From the NCBI GenBank assembly GCA_002315235.1, contig DCGK01000079.1:1-23764 (forward strand): DNA of 23,764 bases. Direction: 5' to 3'. This document shows, in pieces, positions 14,089 to 21,456 of the stretch. This stretch comes from Ruminococcus sp. UBA1780. GTDB lineage: Bacteria; Bacillota; Clostridia; Oscillospirales; Ruminococcaceae. Within the stretch, counting starts at the first letter, position 1, and each line of letters starts with the position of its first letter. The notes under the pieces are model-generated. The model did no database searches. It was given only the letters and a program-made list of their open reading frames with translations, and had not been told where the DNA came from. Position numbers and translations under genes: made by a program.

Positions 14089-15810
14089 ATGGACATACTG
14101 TTGTTGTTCTATATACTATGCGCTCTGGCTTTCACACTGTACGGGATGAATGAAATATCAGCTCATCTTGAGAAGCTTGAGGGAGGACGTATTGAGAGAA
14201 TTCTCAATAAAGCGTCTTTCAATCCTGTAAAATGCCTGGCTCTCGGTACGGGAATAACCGTTGCTATACAGTCATCATCTGCACTTACGGAAGTGCTTGT
14301 CGGTCTTGTTAATTCAGGTATTATTGAACTGAGTCAGACCATTGGTCTGCTTATGGGTTCAAATATCGGTACGGCTTTTACCTCGTGGATAACTGCTCTT
14401 TCCGGAACTGATTTCAGTTTTCCGCTGCTTTGCATTGCAGCGGCTTCCGGAGTATTTATGAAAACTTTTTTTTCAAAAGACAGGGTTAAAGATGCCGGAA
14501 CTATTCTTTTTTCTTTCTCTGTTCTTTTTTTAGGTATGGAGTTTCTGAAGAGCGCTTTTGCTTCGTGTCATGCTGAAAATTACACTGCAGTTATTGAAAA
14601 TCCTGTAATCTGCCTTCTTGCAGGCGCTGCTTTTACCGCTGTCATTCAGAGCTCATCAACTTCAGTGGCTGTTCTTCAGGCGTTTGCAGTATCTTCCGGA
14701 TGTCTCAGTCTTGGTTCAGCAATTCCGTTTATAATGGGAATAAATATCGGTACATGTATTCCTGCTGTTGTATCAAGTTCAGGAACATCAAGAAATGCCC
14801 GCCGTGTATCTGCGGTTCATTTGTACTTTAATCTGATTGGTACAGTTGCTGCTTCAGTTCTGCTTTTTGTTTTTAATTCAGTTTTCCGTTTTAATCTTTA
14901 TGCTGAGATGACAAATATGCTCGACATAGCGCTTGTACATACAATTTTCAATATGTTTACTTCCATTATTCTTATTCCGTTTTCATCAAAACTTGAAAAA
15001 CTGGCTGTTATGACTATCAGGGGTGAGGATGAGAAGCCGGATGAGGAGAAGGTTGCATTCATAGACGAAAGACTGCTTAATACACCTTCATTTGCCATTA
15101 CTGAGTGCCGTACTCTTACGGAGAAAATGGCACAGCTGACACTGGAGTCATTCAGAACATCAGTTGAAATGATGACTTCATTCGATGAAAAAGCTGTCGA
15201 CCGTGTTCTTTCCGAGGAGGATCTTATTGACGATTATGAGGACAAGCTCGGAACATATCTTATAAAGCTGTCAGGATGTTCACTCACAAATGAGGATGCT
15301 GCGTCTGTTTCAAAGCTGCTTCACTGTATCGGAGACTTTGAGAGAATATCTGACCATGCAGCTAATCTTGCAAAGATATCAAGGGAAATGCATGAAAAGA
15401 AATTAAGATTTTCACATGCAGCCCAGATTGAAACCGAAATTCTTGAGACAGCAGTATATGATATACTTGAGATGTCAGTTACAGCATTTATCAGCAATGA
15501 TGCTGAGCTTGCAAGAAAAGTCGAACCTCTTGAAGAAGTTATTAACGGTCTCAGAATGGAGCTTAAGAACAGACATGTCCGTCGTCTGCAGCAGGAAAAA
15601 TGCACAACGGAACTTGGTTTTGTTTTTTCAGATCTTCTTACCAATCTTGAACGTGTTTCGGATCACTGCTCCAACATTGCAGTCTGCCTTATTCAGCTTA
15701 AGGATGAAAAATTTGACACTCATGAGTATATTACTAATCTGAAGGAAAATGACAAGGAATTTCAGGAGATGAGATTCCAGTATGTTGAGAAGTATGCTCT
15801 TCCGGATTAG
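14089..15810 (+). CDS. Na/phosphate cotransporter family protein with C-terminal PhoU-like domain
   Basis: This is a membrane protein (573 aa) of the NptA/SLC34-like Na/Pi family. Residues 1-310 are hydrophobic and carry the duplicated transport motif, QSSSALT at residues 61-67 and QSSSTSV at 187-193, each next to a GSNIGT/GINIGT motif. Residues from about 340 to 560 form a helical, charged cytosolic region with two PhoU-type repeats (FRTSVEMM..., ERISDHAANLAKIS and ERVSDHCSNIAVCLI). The function is probably sodium-driven phosphate uptake or phosphate sensing, but substrates of bacterial members are not always known. It has its own promoter and terminator and no pst or pho neighbours. Confidence 0.9.
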   Translation: MDILLLFYILCALAFTLYGMNEISAHLEKLEGGRIERILNKASFNPVKCLALGTGITVAIQSSSALTEVLVGLVNSGIIELSQTIGLLMGSNIGTAFTSWITALSGTDFSFPLLCIAAASGVFMKTFFSKDRVKDAGTILFSFSVLFLGMEFLKSAFASCHAENYTAVIENPVICLLAGAAFTAVIQSSSTSVAVLQAFAVSSGCLSLGSAIPFIMGINIGTCIPAVVSSSGTSRNARRVSAVHLYFNLIGTVAASVLLFVFNSVFRFNLYAEMTNMLDIALVHTIFNMFTSIILIPFSSKLEKLAVMTIRGEDEKPDEEKVAFIDERLLNTPSFAITECRTLTEKMAQLTLESFRTSVEMMTSFDEKAVDRVLSEEDLIDDYEDKLGTYLIKLSGCSLTNEDAASVSKLLHCIGDFERISDHAANLAKISREMHEKKLRFSHAAQIETEILETAVYDILEMSVTAFISNDAELARKVEPLEEVINGLRMELKNRHVRRLQQEKCTTELGFVFSDLLTNLERVSDHCSNIAVCLIQLKDEKFDTHEYITNLKENDKEFQEMRFQYVEKYALPD

Positions 15811-15895
15811 TTTTCCTTAACAGCCCCTTTCGTTCAGCAGGAGAGTGTATCCCTCTGTGTTGTTATATTGCCATGCATTTGCGAAAATGAAACAT

Positions 15896-15934
15896 AAGAC
15901 ATCCCGTGTACTTTAAATTCACGGGATGTCTTTA
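15896..15934 (+). terminator. Terminator after the Na/Pi cotransporter gene
   Basis: A perfect 13-bp stem, AAGACATCCCGTG (15896-15908) with CACGGGATGTCTT (15920-15932), encloses an 11-base loop. The right arm ends in a short T-run (TCTTTA). The poor T-tract is a little weak for an intrinsic terminator, but the stem is strong and the position (85 bases after the stop) fits. Confidence 0.75.
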
Positions 15935-15988
15935 TTAAATAACAAAAATATTTAAGTTAAATCCGCATAAATATTCTTAAATTTACTA

Positions 15989-16017
15989 TTGACAACGTTT
16001 ACATTGTATGATATAAT
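15989..16017 (+). promoter_or_regulatory. Consensus promoter of the GH74 gene
   Basis: TTGACA (15989-15994) and TATAAT (16012-16017) are both perfect sigma-A hexamers with the optimal 17-base spacer. The upstream sequence (15933-15988) is strongly AT-rich and could act as an UP element. Transcription would start near 16024. Such a promoter would be strong unless repressed, which fits the operators overlapping it. Confidence 0.9.
15990..16003 (+). promoter_or_regulatory. LacI/CcpA-type operator overlapping the -35 box
   Basis: TGACAACGTTTACA matches every fixed position of the published CcpA cre consensus TGWNANCGNTNWCA, which is also the general form of LacI-family operators. It covers five of six -35 bases, so bound repressor would block RNA polymerase. 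Whether CcpA itself or a sugar-specific LacI-family regulator binds cannot be told from the site. Confidence 0.75.
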
Positions 16018-16031
16018 ACTGAACAGAGGAT

Positions 16032-16045
16032 TGAAAACGTTTACT
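16032..16045 (+). promoter_or_regulatory. Second LacI/CcpA-type operator, downstream of the -10 box
   Basis: TGAAAACGTTTACT differs from the cre consensus only at its last base and shares the nonamer AACGTTTAC with the upstream operator. Its centre (16038.5) is 42 bp from that of the first (15996.5), about four helical turns. It falls in the first transcribed bases, roughly +8 to +21, where it could act as a roadblock or cooperate with the first site. Confidence 0.7.
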
Positions 16046-16093
16046 GAAGATTTCAGAATTCTTCAGAACTTGTATATTGTGAGAGGATGATAG

Positions 16094-18793
16094 ATGATGT
16101 CGCGCACATCAAAGTGTATTGCATCTTTTGCGCTTTCTGCAGCACTGCTCGGTTCAGTGATAACAGGGACAGCATTCAGCGGAAGTCAGATAGTTACTGA
16201 TGCAGCAGTTACGCAGAAATATGTTTTTGACAATGTTAAGATTGAAGGCGGCGGCGGATTTGTACCGGGTATTATATACAATCCGACAGAGGAAGGCCTT
16301 GTTTATCTCAGAACTGATATGGGCGGCGCGTATATCAGAAACAAGGAAACACTCGAATGGGAGCCGATTACTGACTGGGTAGCTCCGGATGAGTGGAATC
16401 TTCTTGGTATCGAAAGTCTGGCAACAGATCCTGTTGATACAAACAGAGTTTATATCGCAGCCGGTACATACACAAACAGCTGGACAAATATGAACGGATA
16501 CATCTGCAGGTCAGATGACTACGGTAAAACATGGACCAGAAGCGAGCTTCCTTTCAAATTCGGCGGAAACATGCCTGGAAGATCGGTCGGCGAAAGACTG
16601 ATGATTGATCCAAACAGCAACAATATTCTTTATTTCTGTGCAAGAAGCGGAAACGGTCTGTGGAGAAGTGAGGATTTCGGTGAAACCTGGGAAAAAGTTG
16701 AAAGCTTTATAAATCCGGGTAACTACGTCGAGGATCCTGAGTTTGAATATTCATCAGACAACCTCGGACTCTGCTTTGTTGTATTTGATTCAGCAAGATC
16801 GGAAAAAGGAAAGCCTACAAAGGACATTTATGTAGGTGTTGCTGACAATGATAATCCGCTTTACGTAAGTCATGACGCAGGAAAGACATGGGAACCTGTA
16901 AAGGGACAGCCTACCGCAAAAACATTTACAAAGCACAACAAGGATGCACTTGATATCGGTATTCCTCATCATGCTGTAATAAGCGATGCAGGAGATATGT
17001 ACGTGACATACTGCGACAGGGGCGGTCCGTATCAGGCACAGGACGGTGCTGTTTACAGATATAATATAAAATCCGGTGAGTGGAAGGATATTACACCTCC
17101 ATCAGGAACTGACTGGGACGGTTCTCCGAAGTATGAAAACTATTACGGATTTGCAGGAATTTCACTTGACGCGCAGAATCAGGATACACTGATAGTTACC
17201 TCGCTTCAGTCATGGTGGCCGGACAATTTCATCTGGAGAAGCAGAGACGGCGGTGAAACATGGGACTGCATCTGGGAGATGGGAGATACCTATCCTTCAA
17301 GAGTACTTAAATACAACATGGATATTTCAAAGGCCCCGTGGCTTTCATGGGGCAGGGATATGAATGCGGACAAGGCCGGAAGCTTCAAGGGTGAGGATAT
17401 CATGAATCCGGTTCCTAAGCTTGGCTGGATGATGGGTGACATCGAGATTAATCCTTTTGACTCAGACGAAATGATGTACGGAACAGGTGCTACTGTATAC
17501 GGTACCCATAACCTTACTGACTGGGATAAGGAAGAACCTGTAAATATCGAAGTAATGGGAATAGGCATTGAGGAAACTGCAGTACTTGATATTATCTGCC
17601 CTCCGGTTGACGGTGTTGAAGTAATCAGTGGTGTAGGTGATATCTGCGGATTTGTTCACGAGGATGTAACAAAGGGACCTGAAGTAATGATGACCGGTCC
17701 TACATTTACAAGTACAACAGGTCTTGACTATGCCGAGCTTAATCCTGAAATAATGGTCAGAGTCGGAAATGCCGACAAGGAACAGTACGAAATGATCAAG
17801 AAGAGTGTTGCTGTTTCAAAGGACGGCGGTAAGACATGGTCTGAAGCACAGCCAAATGTTAGCTATACATTCCCTGCAAAGAACAATGATCCTGACGACA
17901 TAGTTTCAGGTGGTAAGGTTGCAATGGCAGCTGACGGTTCTTCATTTGTCTGGTCTACAGCAACAAGTCAGGGAGTAATCTGCTATTACAACAGTGCATG
18001 GGTTCAGGTTGACACACTTCCTGCCGGAGCAAATATCTGCTCAGACAGAGTTAATCCTGAAGTTTTCTATGCGTATGCTGAAAATACATTCTATAAGAGC
18101 GTTGACAGCGGACGTACGTTCGAGGCAGTTCTGAAGGATCTTCCTGAAGCTTCGTCAAAGATAAAGGCTGTTCCGGGAGCTGAAGGACATGTCTGGATTC
18201 CGGGTTCAACCACAGGACTTCAGTATACAACTGACGGCGGAAAGACTGTTAATACAGTAAAGTCCGTAAAGAGATGTGACGTAATCGGATTCGGCAAGGC
18301 GAAGAATGACGGAGATTACCTTGCAATATACATGTGCGGTGAAACCGATGACAATGTTTACGGTGTATACCGTTCAGATGATAAGGCAGAGAGCTTTATC
18401 AGAATAAATGATGATGATCATCAGTACGCTTCAATTAACTATGCAATTACAGGCGACCTCAGAAAGTACGGAAGAGTGTTCTTCGGTACAAACGGACGAG
18501 GCGTTATATACGGTGACATAGACGACGGCTCAAAGCCGGCAGTCAAGCCATCACCTTCAAAGACACCCTCAGAAAGCTCAGAAATCATTTACGGAGATTT
18601 CGACGACAGCAAAACAGTTGATATTACTGATCTTTCTATGCTTAGCCTTTATCTTATCGGTGATATTAAGTTCACGGAAAAACAGATAGCGGCGGCAGAC
18701 CTTCTTGGTGACGGTGACGGGCCGAGTCTTGCAGGGCTTGCTCATTTTAAACAGTATTTAACCCGTCCGGGTGAAATTAAACTCGGACCTTGA
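16094..18793 (+). CDS. Secreted GH74 xyloglucanase-type enzyme with dockerin
   Basis: A signal peptide (about residues 1-38, Arg4/Lys7 then a hydrophobic core) precedes a GH74 catalytic module of about 770 residues. GH74 enzymes cleave the beta-1,4-glucan backbone of xyloglucan by inversion, using two aspartates. Likely equivalents are Asp75 in RTDMGGAY and Asp449 in GWMMGDIEINPF. At least eight Asp-box repeats of the SxDxGxTW type begin near residues 140, 192, 259, 383, 575, 669, 712 and 761, as expected for the paired seven-bladed propellers. A Ser/Pro/Thr/Lys linker (about 812-831) leads to a type I-like dockerin (835-899), so the enzyme is probably attached to a cellulosome scaffold. The first calcium loop is canonical (Asp835, Asp837, Ser839, Asp843, Asp846); the second, from Asp869, lacks ligands at positions 3, 9 and 12. 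AGAGGA precedes ATG 16094; ATG 16097 is also possible. Confidence 0.92.
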   Translation: MMSRTSKCIASFALSAALLGSVITGTAFSGSQIVTDAAVTQKYVFDNVKIEGGGGFVPGIIYNPTEEGLVYLRTDMGGAYIRNKETLEWEPITDWVAPDEWNLLGIESLATDPVDTNRVYIAAGTYTNSWTNMNGYICRSDDYGKTWTRSELPFKFGGNMPGRSVGERLMIDPNSNNILYFCARSGNGLWRSEDFGETWEKVESFINPGNYVEDPEFEYSSDNLGLCFVVFDSARSEKGKPTKDIYVGVADNDNPLYVSHDAGKTWEPVKGQPTAKTFTKHNKDALDIGIPHHAVISDAGDMYVTYCDRGGPYQAQDGAVYRYNIKSGEWKDITPPSGTDWDGSPKYENYYGFAGISLDAQNQDTLIVTSLQSWWPDNFIWRSRDGGETWDCIWEMGDTYPSRVLKYNMDISKAPWLSWGRDMNADKAGSFKGEDIMNPVPKLGWMMGDIEINPFDSDEMMYGTGATVYGTHNLTDWDKEEPVNIEVMGIGIEETAVLDIICPPVDGVEVISGVGDICGFVHEDVTKGPEVMMTGPTFTSTTGLDYAELNPEIMVRVGNADKEQYEMIKKSVAVSKDGGKTWSEAQPNVSYTFPAKNNDPDDIVSGGKVAMAADGSSFVWSTATSQGVICYYNSAWVQVDTLPAGANICSDRVNPEVFYAYAENTFYKSVDSGRTFEAVLKDLPEASSKIKAVPGAEGHVWIPGSTTGLQYTTDGGKTVNTVKSVKRCDVIGFGKAKNDGDYLAIYMCGETDDNVYGVYRSDDKAESFIRINDDDHQYASINYAITGDLRKYGRVFFGTNGRGVIYGDIDDGSKPAVKPSPSKTPSESSEIIYGDFDDSKTVDITDLSMLSLYLIGDIKFTEKQIAAADLLGDGDGPSLAGLAHFKQYLTRPGEIKLGP

Positions 18794-18811
18794 AAAAATA
18801 TACCTGAATTT

Positions 18812-18896
18812 TTTAAGGAAGCGCTGGTTAAGTCCGGCGTACATGATGCGCAGTCAGAATTTTCGTCAGATGTGATTTAATCAGTGCTTTCTTAAA
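18812..18896. repeat. Palindromic repeat element, complete copy
   Basis: Two 23-base arms (18812-18834 and 18874-18896) are inverted repeats that differ at four places, all G opposite T when folded. The + strand RNA would therefore form an unbroken 23-bp stem with four G.U pairs. The 39-base interior is GC-richer and includes ATGCGCAGTCAG (18846-18857). The core GTGATTTAATCAGTG (18872-18886) recurs as an exact 15-base inverted match at 23692-23706. This may act as the GH74 transcript's 3' structure, but there is no T-tract. It looks like a small dispersed element; the wider family is inferred, not shown. Confidence 0.6.
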
Positions 18897-18985
18897 GCAA
18901 TTCTGCAGAATTACTCATCAGGCAGCCTCCTGCGGGAATTCATGCAGACCGGATACGACATTTTCTTTCAAAATTAAAATAATGC

Positions 18986-19034
18986 AACAAATAAAAATAC
19001 ACTGAGTACACTGCTCGGTGTATTTTTATTTGTT
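18986..19034. terminator. Long AT-rich hairpin, probable bidirectional terminator
   Basis: A 21-bp stem (18986-19006 with 19014-19034) has one G.T wobble and a 7-base loop. It carries A-rich left and T-rich right flanks inside the stem (AAATAAAAATACAC and GTGTATTTTTATTT). This symmetry is typical of terminators working in both directions. It lies about 190 bases after the GH74 stop and just before the proC promoter. Confidence 0.8.
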
Positions 19035-19048
19035 TGTGCAAATTTTAC

Positions 19049-19077
19049 TTGAAAAATGATAAATATTTGTGTATAAT
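19049..19077 (+). promoter_or_regulatory. Promoter of proC-DUF624 operon
   Basis: TTGAAA (19049-19054) and TATAAT (19072-19077) are spaced by 17 bases. The start codon is at 19146, so the leader is about 60 bases and has the ribosome site AAAGGAAG at 19131-19138. Confidence 0.8.
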
Positions 19078-19145
19078 TTAATATGGTAGTTTCAGAGGGG
19101 CGGACGGGTAATCTGGCTCCTGAATAGAAGAAAGGAAGATTTAAT

Positions 19146-19943
19146 ATGAAAAAAGTTGGTTTTTTAGGTGCCGGCAACATGGGCTTTGCAATCATGAAGG
19201 GCATCACAGGCAGTTCACTTAAGGATATTTCACTGTATGCATTTGATATAAGTGAAGATCTCAGAAAGCGCGCTGAATCAATCGGAGTAAATGTCTGCAC
19301 ATCAGAATGTGATCTTGTTGAAAAGTGCGATTATGTATTTCTTGCAGTAAAGCCTCAGGTGCTCTCAGGAGTTCTTGAAACAATCAAGCCTGTTCTGACA
19401 GCAGACAAGGTAGTTGTATCAATAGCTGCAGGTATTTCAGGTGATTATCTCAAGGCACGTACACTTCCTGAACTCAGGGCTGTTCTTGTAATGCCTAACA
19501 CACCGCTTCTTCTCGGAGAAGGCGCAACAGCACTTTCAAGGGTTGAACCGACATCAGACGAAGAATTTAATCTTGTATGCAGTATTTTCGGTGCATGCGG
19601 CGAATATGCCGTTCTTTCAGCAGACAAGATGAAGGAAATCATTGCGATAAACGGAAGCAGTCCTGCATTTATTTATCTTTTTGCAAAGGCATTTATCGAA
19701 TATGCTTCAGAACAGGGTATTTCAGAAGATGCGGCAAAGAAGCTTTTTGCAAAGACTCTTGTAGGCTCAGCAAAGATGATTACAGATTCAGGAAATACAA
19801 TCGACGAACTTATAAAGATGGTTTCATCACCGGGCGGTACAACACTTGCAGGTCTTGACAGGCTTTATGAAGGAAATCTTGTACAGGTTGTCAAGAATGC
19901 ATGCGACAGCTGCACAAAGAGAGCCTATGAACTTTCTGAGTAA
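19146..19943 (+). CDS. proC: Pyrroline-5-carboxylate reductase
   Basis: It catalyses the last step of proline synthesis, reducing 1-pyrroline-5-carboxylate with NAD(P)H in the cytosol. The protein (265 aa, usual length) opens with the Rossmann motif VGFLGAGNMGFAI. AVKPQVLSGVL and VSIAAGIS follow in the nucleotide-binding domain, and VLVMPNTPLLLGEGATAL after it. The C-terminal dimerisation domain contains the signature around VSSPGGTTLAGLDRL. It is followed after 18 bases by a DUF624 gene, probably cotranscribed. No proA or proB is nearby. Confidence 0.97.
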   Translation: MKKVGFLGAGNMGFAIMKGITGSSLKDISLYAFDISEDLRKRAESIGVNVCTSECDLVEKCDYVFLAVKPQVLSGVLETIKPVLTADKVVVSIAAGISGDYLKARTLPELRAVLVMPNTPLLLGEGATALSRVEPTSDEEFNLVCSIFGACGEYAVLSADKMKEIIAINGSSPAFIYLFAKAFIEYASEQGISEDAAKKLFAKTLVGSAKMITDSGNTIDELIKMVSSPGGTTLAGLDRLYEGNLVQVVKNACDSCTKRAYELSE

Positions 19944-19961
19944 TACACGGAGGTAATAAGC

Positions 19962-20819
19962 ATGGCAGGATTTTCAGGGCTGGGGAACTGGAACAAGGCT
20001 GGGGTCGGAATTGCAAAAACTTCCGCACCAAAGGGGAGTCTTAAGCTTTTCTTTGAAATTCTCGGGGTACGAATCTGGAAGCTTTTCGGTCTTAATCTGA
20101 TATATGTTCTTGCGTGTCTGCCGGTATTTACAATCGGACCTGCAACAGCAGGAATAACAAAAGTTCTAAAAAACTGGGCCAGCGACAAAAATGCGTATGT
20201 ATGGTCTGATTTCAAGGATGCATTCAGGGAAAACTTTGTAAGAGCATTTGCCTGGGGCATAGTGGACATAATTGCCTATGCCGGAATATTTTCAGGACTT
20301 TATATGTACTCAGCAATAGCTGCTGACCAGACACTTAATGCGTCACCTGTGGTTTACTACGGACTGTATATAATCACTCTCAGTGTCGGAATTACATTTA
20401 CAATAATGAACTATTATGTTTATCTGATGATGGTTTCAACTGATCTTCCTATGAAAAGCATAATTAAAAATGCTCTGGCACTTTCATATCTGGCACCGAA
20501 GAAAAATATTATTGCACTTGCCGCAAATGTTATTCTTCCGCTTATTGTATTTCTGCTTATCGTGTATCTCAATCTTCAGTTTATAATCATTCTTCCGTTT
20601 GCTCCGGCAACACTTGCAGGATTTATAATCTGCTACTGCTGCTATCCGGTAGTTCAGAAATATGTAATCAGTCCGTACTATGAAGAGAAGGGTGAAAAGA
20701 ATCCTGAAATCAGAGATTTTTCAGACAGCAGTGATGAAGTACTCTTCGAGGACATGGGCGGACGTGAAAAGCCTGTGGAGATTAAGAAAAAGAAGAGTAA
20801 GGGCAAAATTATTTCATAA
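19962..20819 (+). CDS. DUF624 (YesL-like) integral membrane protein
   Basis: This is a membrane protein (285 aa) of the DUF624/YesL family, whose biochemical role is unknown. Members often sit near carbohydrate genes. The segment FEILGVRIWKLFGLNLIYVL, then LPVFTIGPATAGITKVL, matches the family's first helix and its conserved T-I-G-P-A motif. About five further hydrophobic segments follow. The N-terminus has a short soluble part with glycine and tryptophan (GLGNWNKAGVG), and the C-terminus ends in an acidic stretch and the lysine-rich tail EIKKKKSKGK. GGAGG at 19949-19953 supports the start. Coupling to proC may be incidental. Confidence 0.85.
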   Translation: MAGFSGLGNWNKAGVGIAKTSAPKGSLKLFFEILGVRIWKLFGLNLIYVLACLPVFTIGPATAGITKVLKNWASDKNAYVWSDFKDAFRENFVRAFAWGIVDIIAYAGIFSGLYMYSAIAADQTLNASPVVYYGLYIITLSVGITFTIMNYYVYLMMVSTDLPMKSIIKNALALSYLAPKKNIIALAANVILPLIVFLLIVYLNLQFIIILPFAPATLAGFIICYCCYPVVQKYVISPYYEEKGEKNPEIRDFSDSSDEVLFEDMGGREKPVEIKKKKSKGKIIS

Positions 20820-20824
20820 AACAC

Positions 20825-20853
20825 TTTACAACATAGTGTATATGTGATATAAT
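20825..20853 (+). promoter_or_regulatory. Promoter of rpsO
   Basis: TTTACA (20825-20830) and TATAAT (20848-20853) are spaced by 17 bases, with a TGTGA just before the -10 box. It begins right after the DUF624 stop. Transcription near 20860 would give a leader of about 100 bases before rpsO. Confidence 0.8.
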
Positions 20854-20859
20854 AACAAA

Positions 20860-20960
20860 TGTACCGTGTACTTGGAGCATGGATATTGCCTGATTCAGGA
20901 GTTTTACCTTCCTTGTTCTATGTTACGGCATTCATAATTATTCAAAGAGGTGAAAAAACA
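20860..20960 (+). promoter_or_regulatory. rpsO leader, possible S15-responsive region
   Basis: This leader of about 100 bases is long for a ribosomal gene. It contains a small CCTG-ATT-CAGG hairpin (20889-20899) and other weak pairings. S15 autoregulates its mRNA leader in several bacteria, so a regulatory fold is plausible. I cannot match it to a known S15 leader class by eye. An in-frame upward extension of rpsO from 20859 has no ribosome site. Confidence 0.3.
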
Positions 20961-21227
20961 ATGTTATTAAAGGACGAAAAGACAGCTGTTATCGAAGCTA
21001 ACAGAACACACGAAAAGGACACTGGTTCTCCAGAAGTTCAGATCGCTATCCTCACAAAGAGAATCAACGATCTTAACGAACACCTTAAGGTTCACAAGAA
21101 GGACCACCACTCAAGAAGAGGTCTTCTCAAGATGGTAGGTCACAGACGTAACCTCCTCAACTACCTTCAGAAGAAGGACGTTGAAAGATACCGTGCTGTT
21201 GTAAGCAAGCTCGGATTACGTAAGTAA
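20961..21227 (+). CDS. rpsO: Small-subunit ribosomal protein S15
   Basis: S15 (88 aa) is a primary binder of the central domain of 16S rRNA. The diagnostic region is HEKDTGSPEVQIAILTKRI, followed by LKVHKKDHHSRRGLLKMVGHRRNLLNYL with its histidine/serine RNA-binding loop. The end is LGLRK. I chose ATG 20961 because AGAGGTGA (20946-20953) precedes it and MLLKDEKT is the normal start. The longer open frame from 20859 adds 34 non-conserved residues. The rpsO-pnp order is common across bacteria. Confidence 0.98.
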   Translation: MLLKDEKTAVIEANRTHEKDTGSPEVQIAILTKRINDLNEHLKVHKKDHHSRRGLLKMVGHRRNLLNYLQKKDVERYRAVVSKLGLRK

Positions 21228-21233
21228 TAATTT

Positions 21234-21266
21234 AAAAGGCAGTCGCGAGAAATCCGTCTGCCTTTT
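21234..21266 (+). terminator. Intrinsic terminator after rpsO
   Basis: The stem AAAAGGCAG (21234-21242) with CTGCCTTTT (21258-21266) encloses a 15-base loop and lies seven bases after the rpsO stop. The T-run is contained in the right arm. It may be partial, letting some transcription continue into pnp, because I found no good promoter in the 190 bases that follow. Confidence 0.8.
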
Positions 21267-21349
21267 CAACATTATATGCATGCACAGCAGGAAGATTTCC
21301 GGCTGTTTTGCTGTAAGCAAGGCAGTACTCATTTAGCATTAAACAGTGG

Positions 21350-21397
21350 AACCGAACAGCTTTATTTCCGGTATGGCAGAGTCCGGCTTCGGTTTTT
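21350..21397 (+). promoter_or_regulatory. Structured pnp leader hairpin
   Basis: An outer stem AACCGAA/TTCGGTT (21350-21356, 21388-21394) surrounds an inner CCGG/CCGG stem (21368-21371, 21383-21386), and a run of five T ends at 21397. It could be a terminator-like attenuator or a structured leader of the type through which PNPase controls its own mRNA in E. coli. The assignment is inference from position and folding by eye. Confidence 0.4.
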
Positions 21398-21456
21398 CTG
21401 TTTATTGCTGAATATACTGCCTTACAAAAAAATTATATTTTTCGGAGGCGGAAAAG

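Larger units (their letters stand above)
18794..19145. other. Gene-free spacer between GH74 gene and proC
   Basis: These 352 bases hold no credible gene. From left to right they contain a palindromic repeat element (18812-18896), an unexplained stretch (18897-18985), a 21-bp AT-rich hairpin (18986-19034) and the proC promoter (19049-19077), followed by a leader of about 60 bases. Open frames on the minus strand here run through the hairpin and promoter and show no family features. Confidence 0.8.

Noticed and set aside
18974..19300. Minus-strand open frame of 108 codons before and into proC
   Set aside because: It crosses the AT-rich terminator hairpin and the proC promoter, shows no recognisable family, and lies opposite a certain gene.
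20859..20960. 34-residue in-frame N-terminal extension of S15
   Set aside because: It has no ribosome site, is hydrophobic and not S15-like, and starts at about the predicted transcript start. The ATG at 20961 has a good site and the family's N-terminus.
21308..21339. TTGCTG ... TAGCAT as a pnp promoter
   Set aside because: The spacer is 20 bases and both boxes are poor, so it was not listed as a feature.
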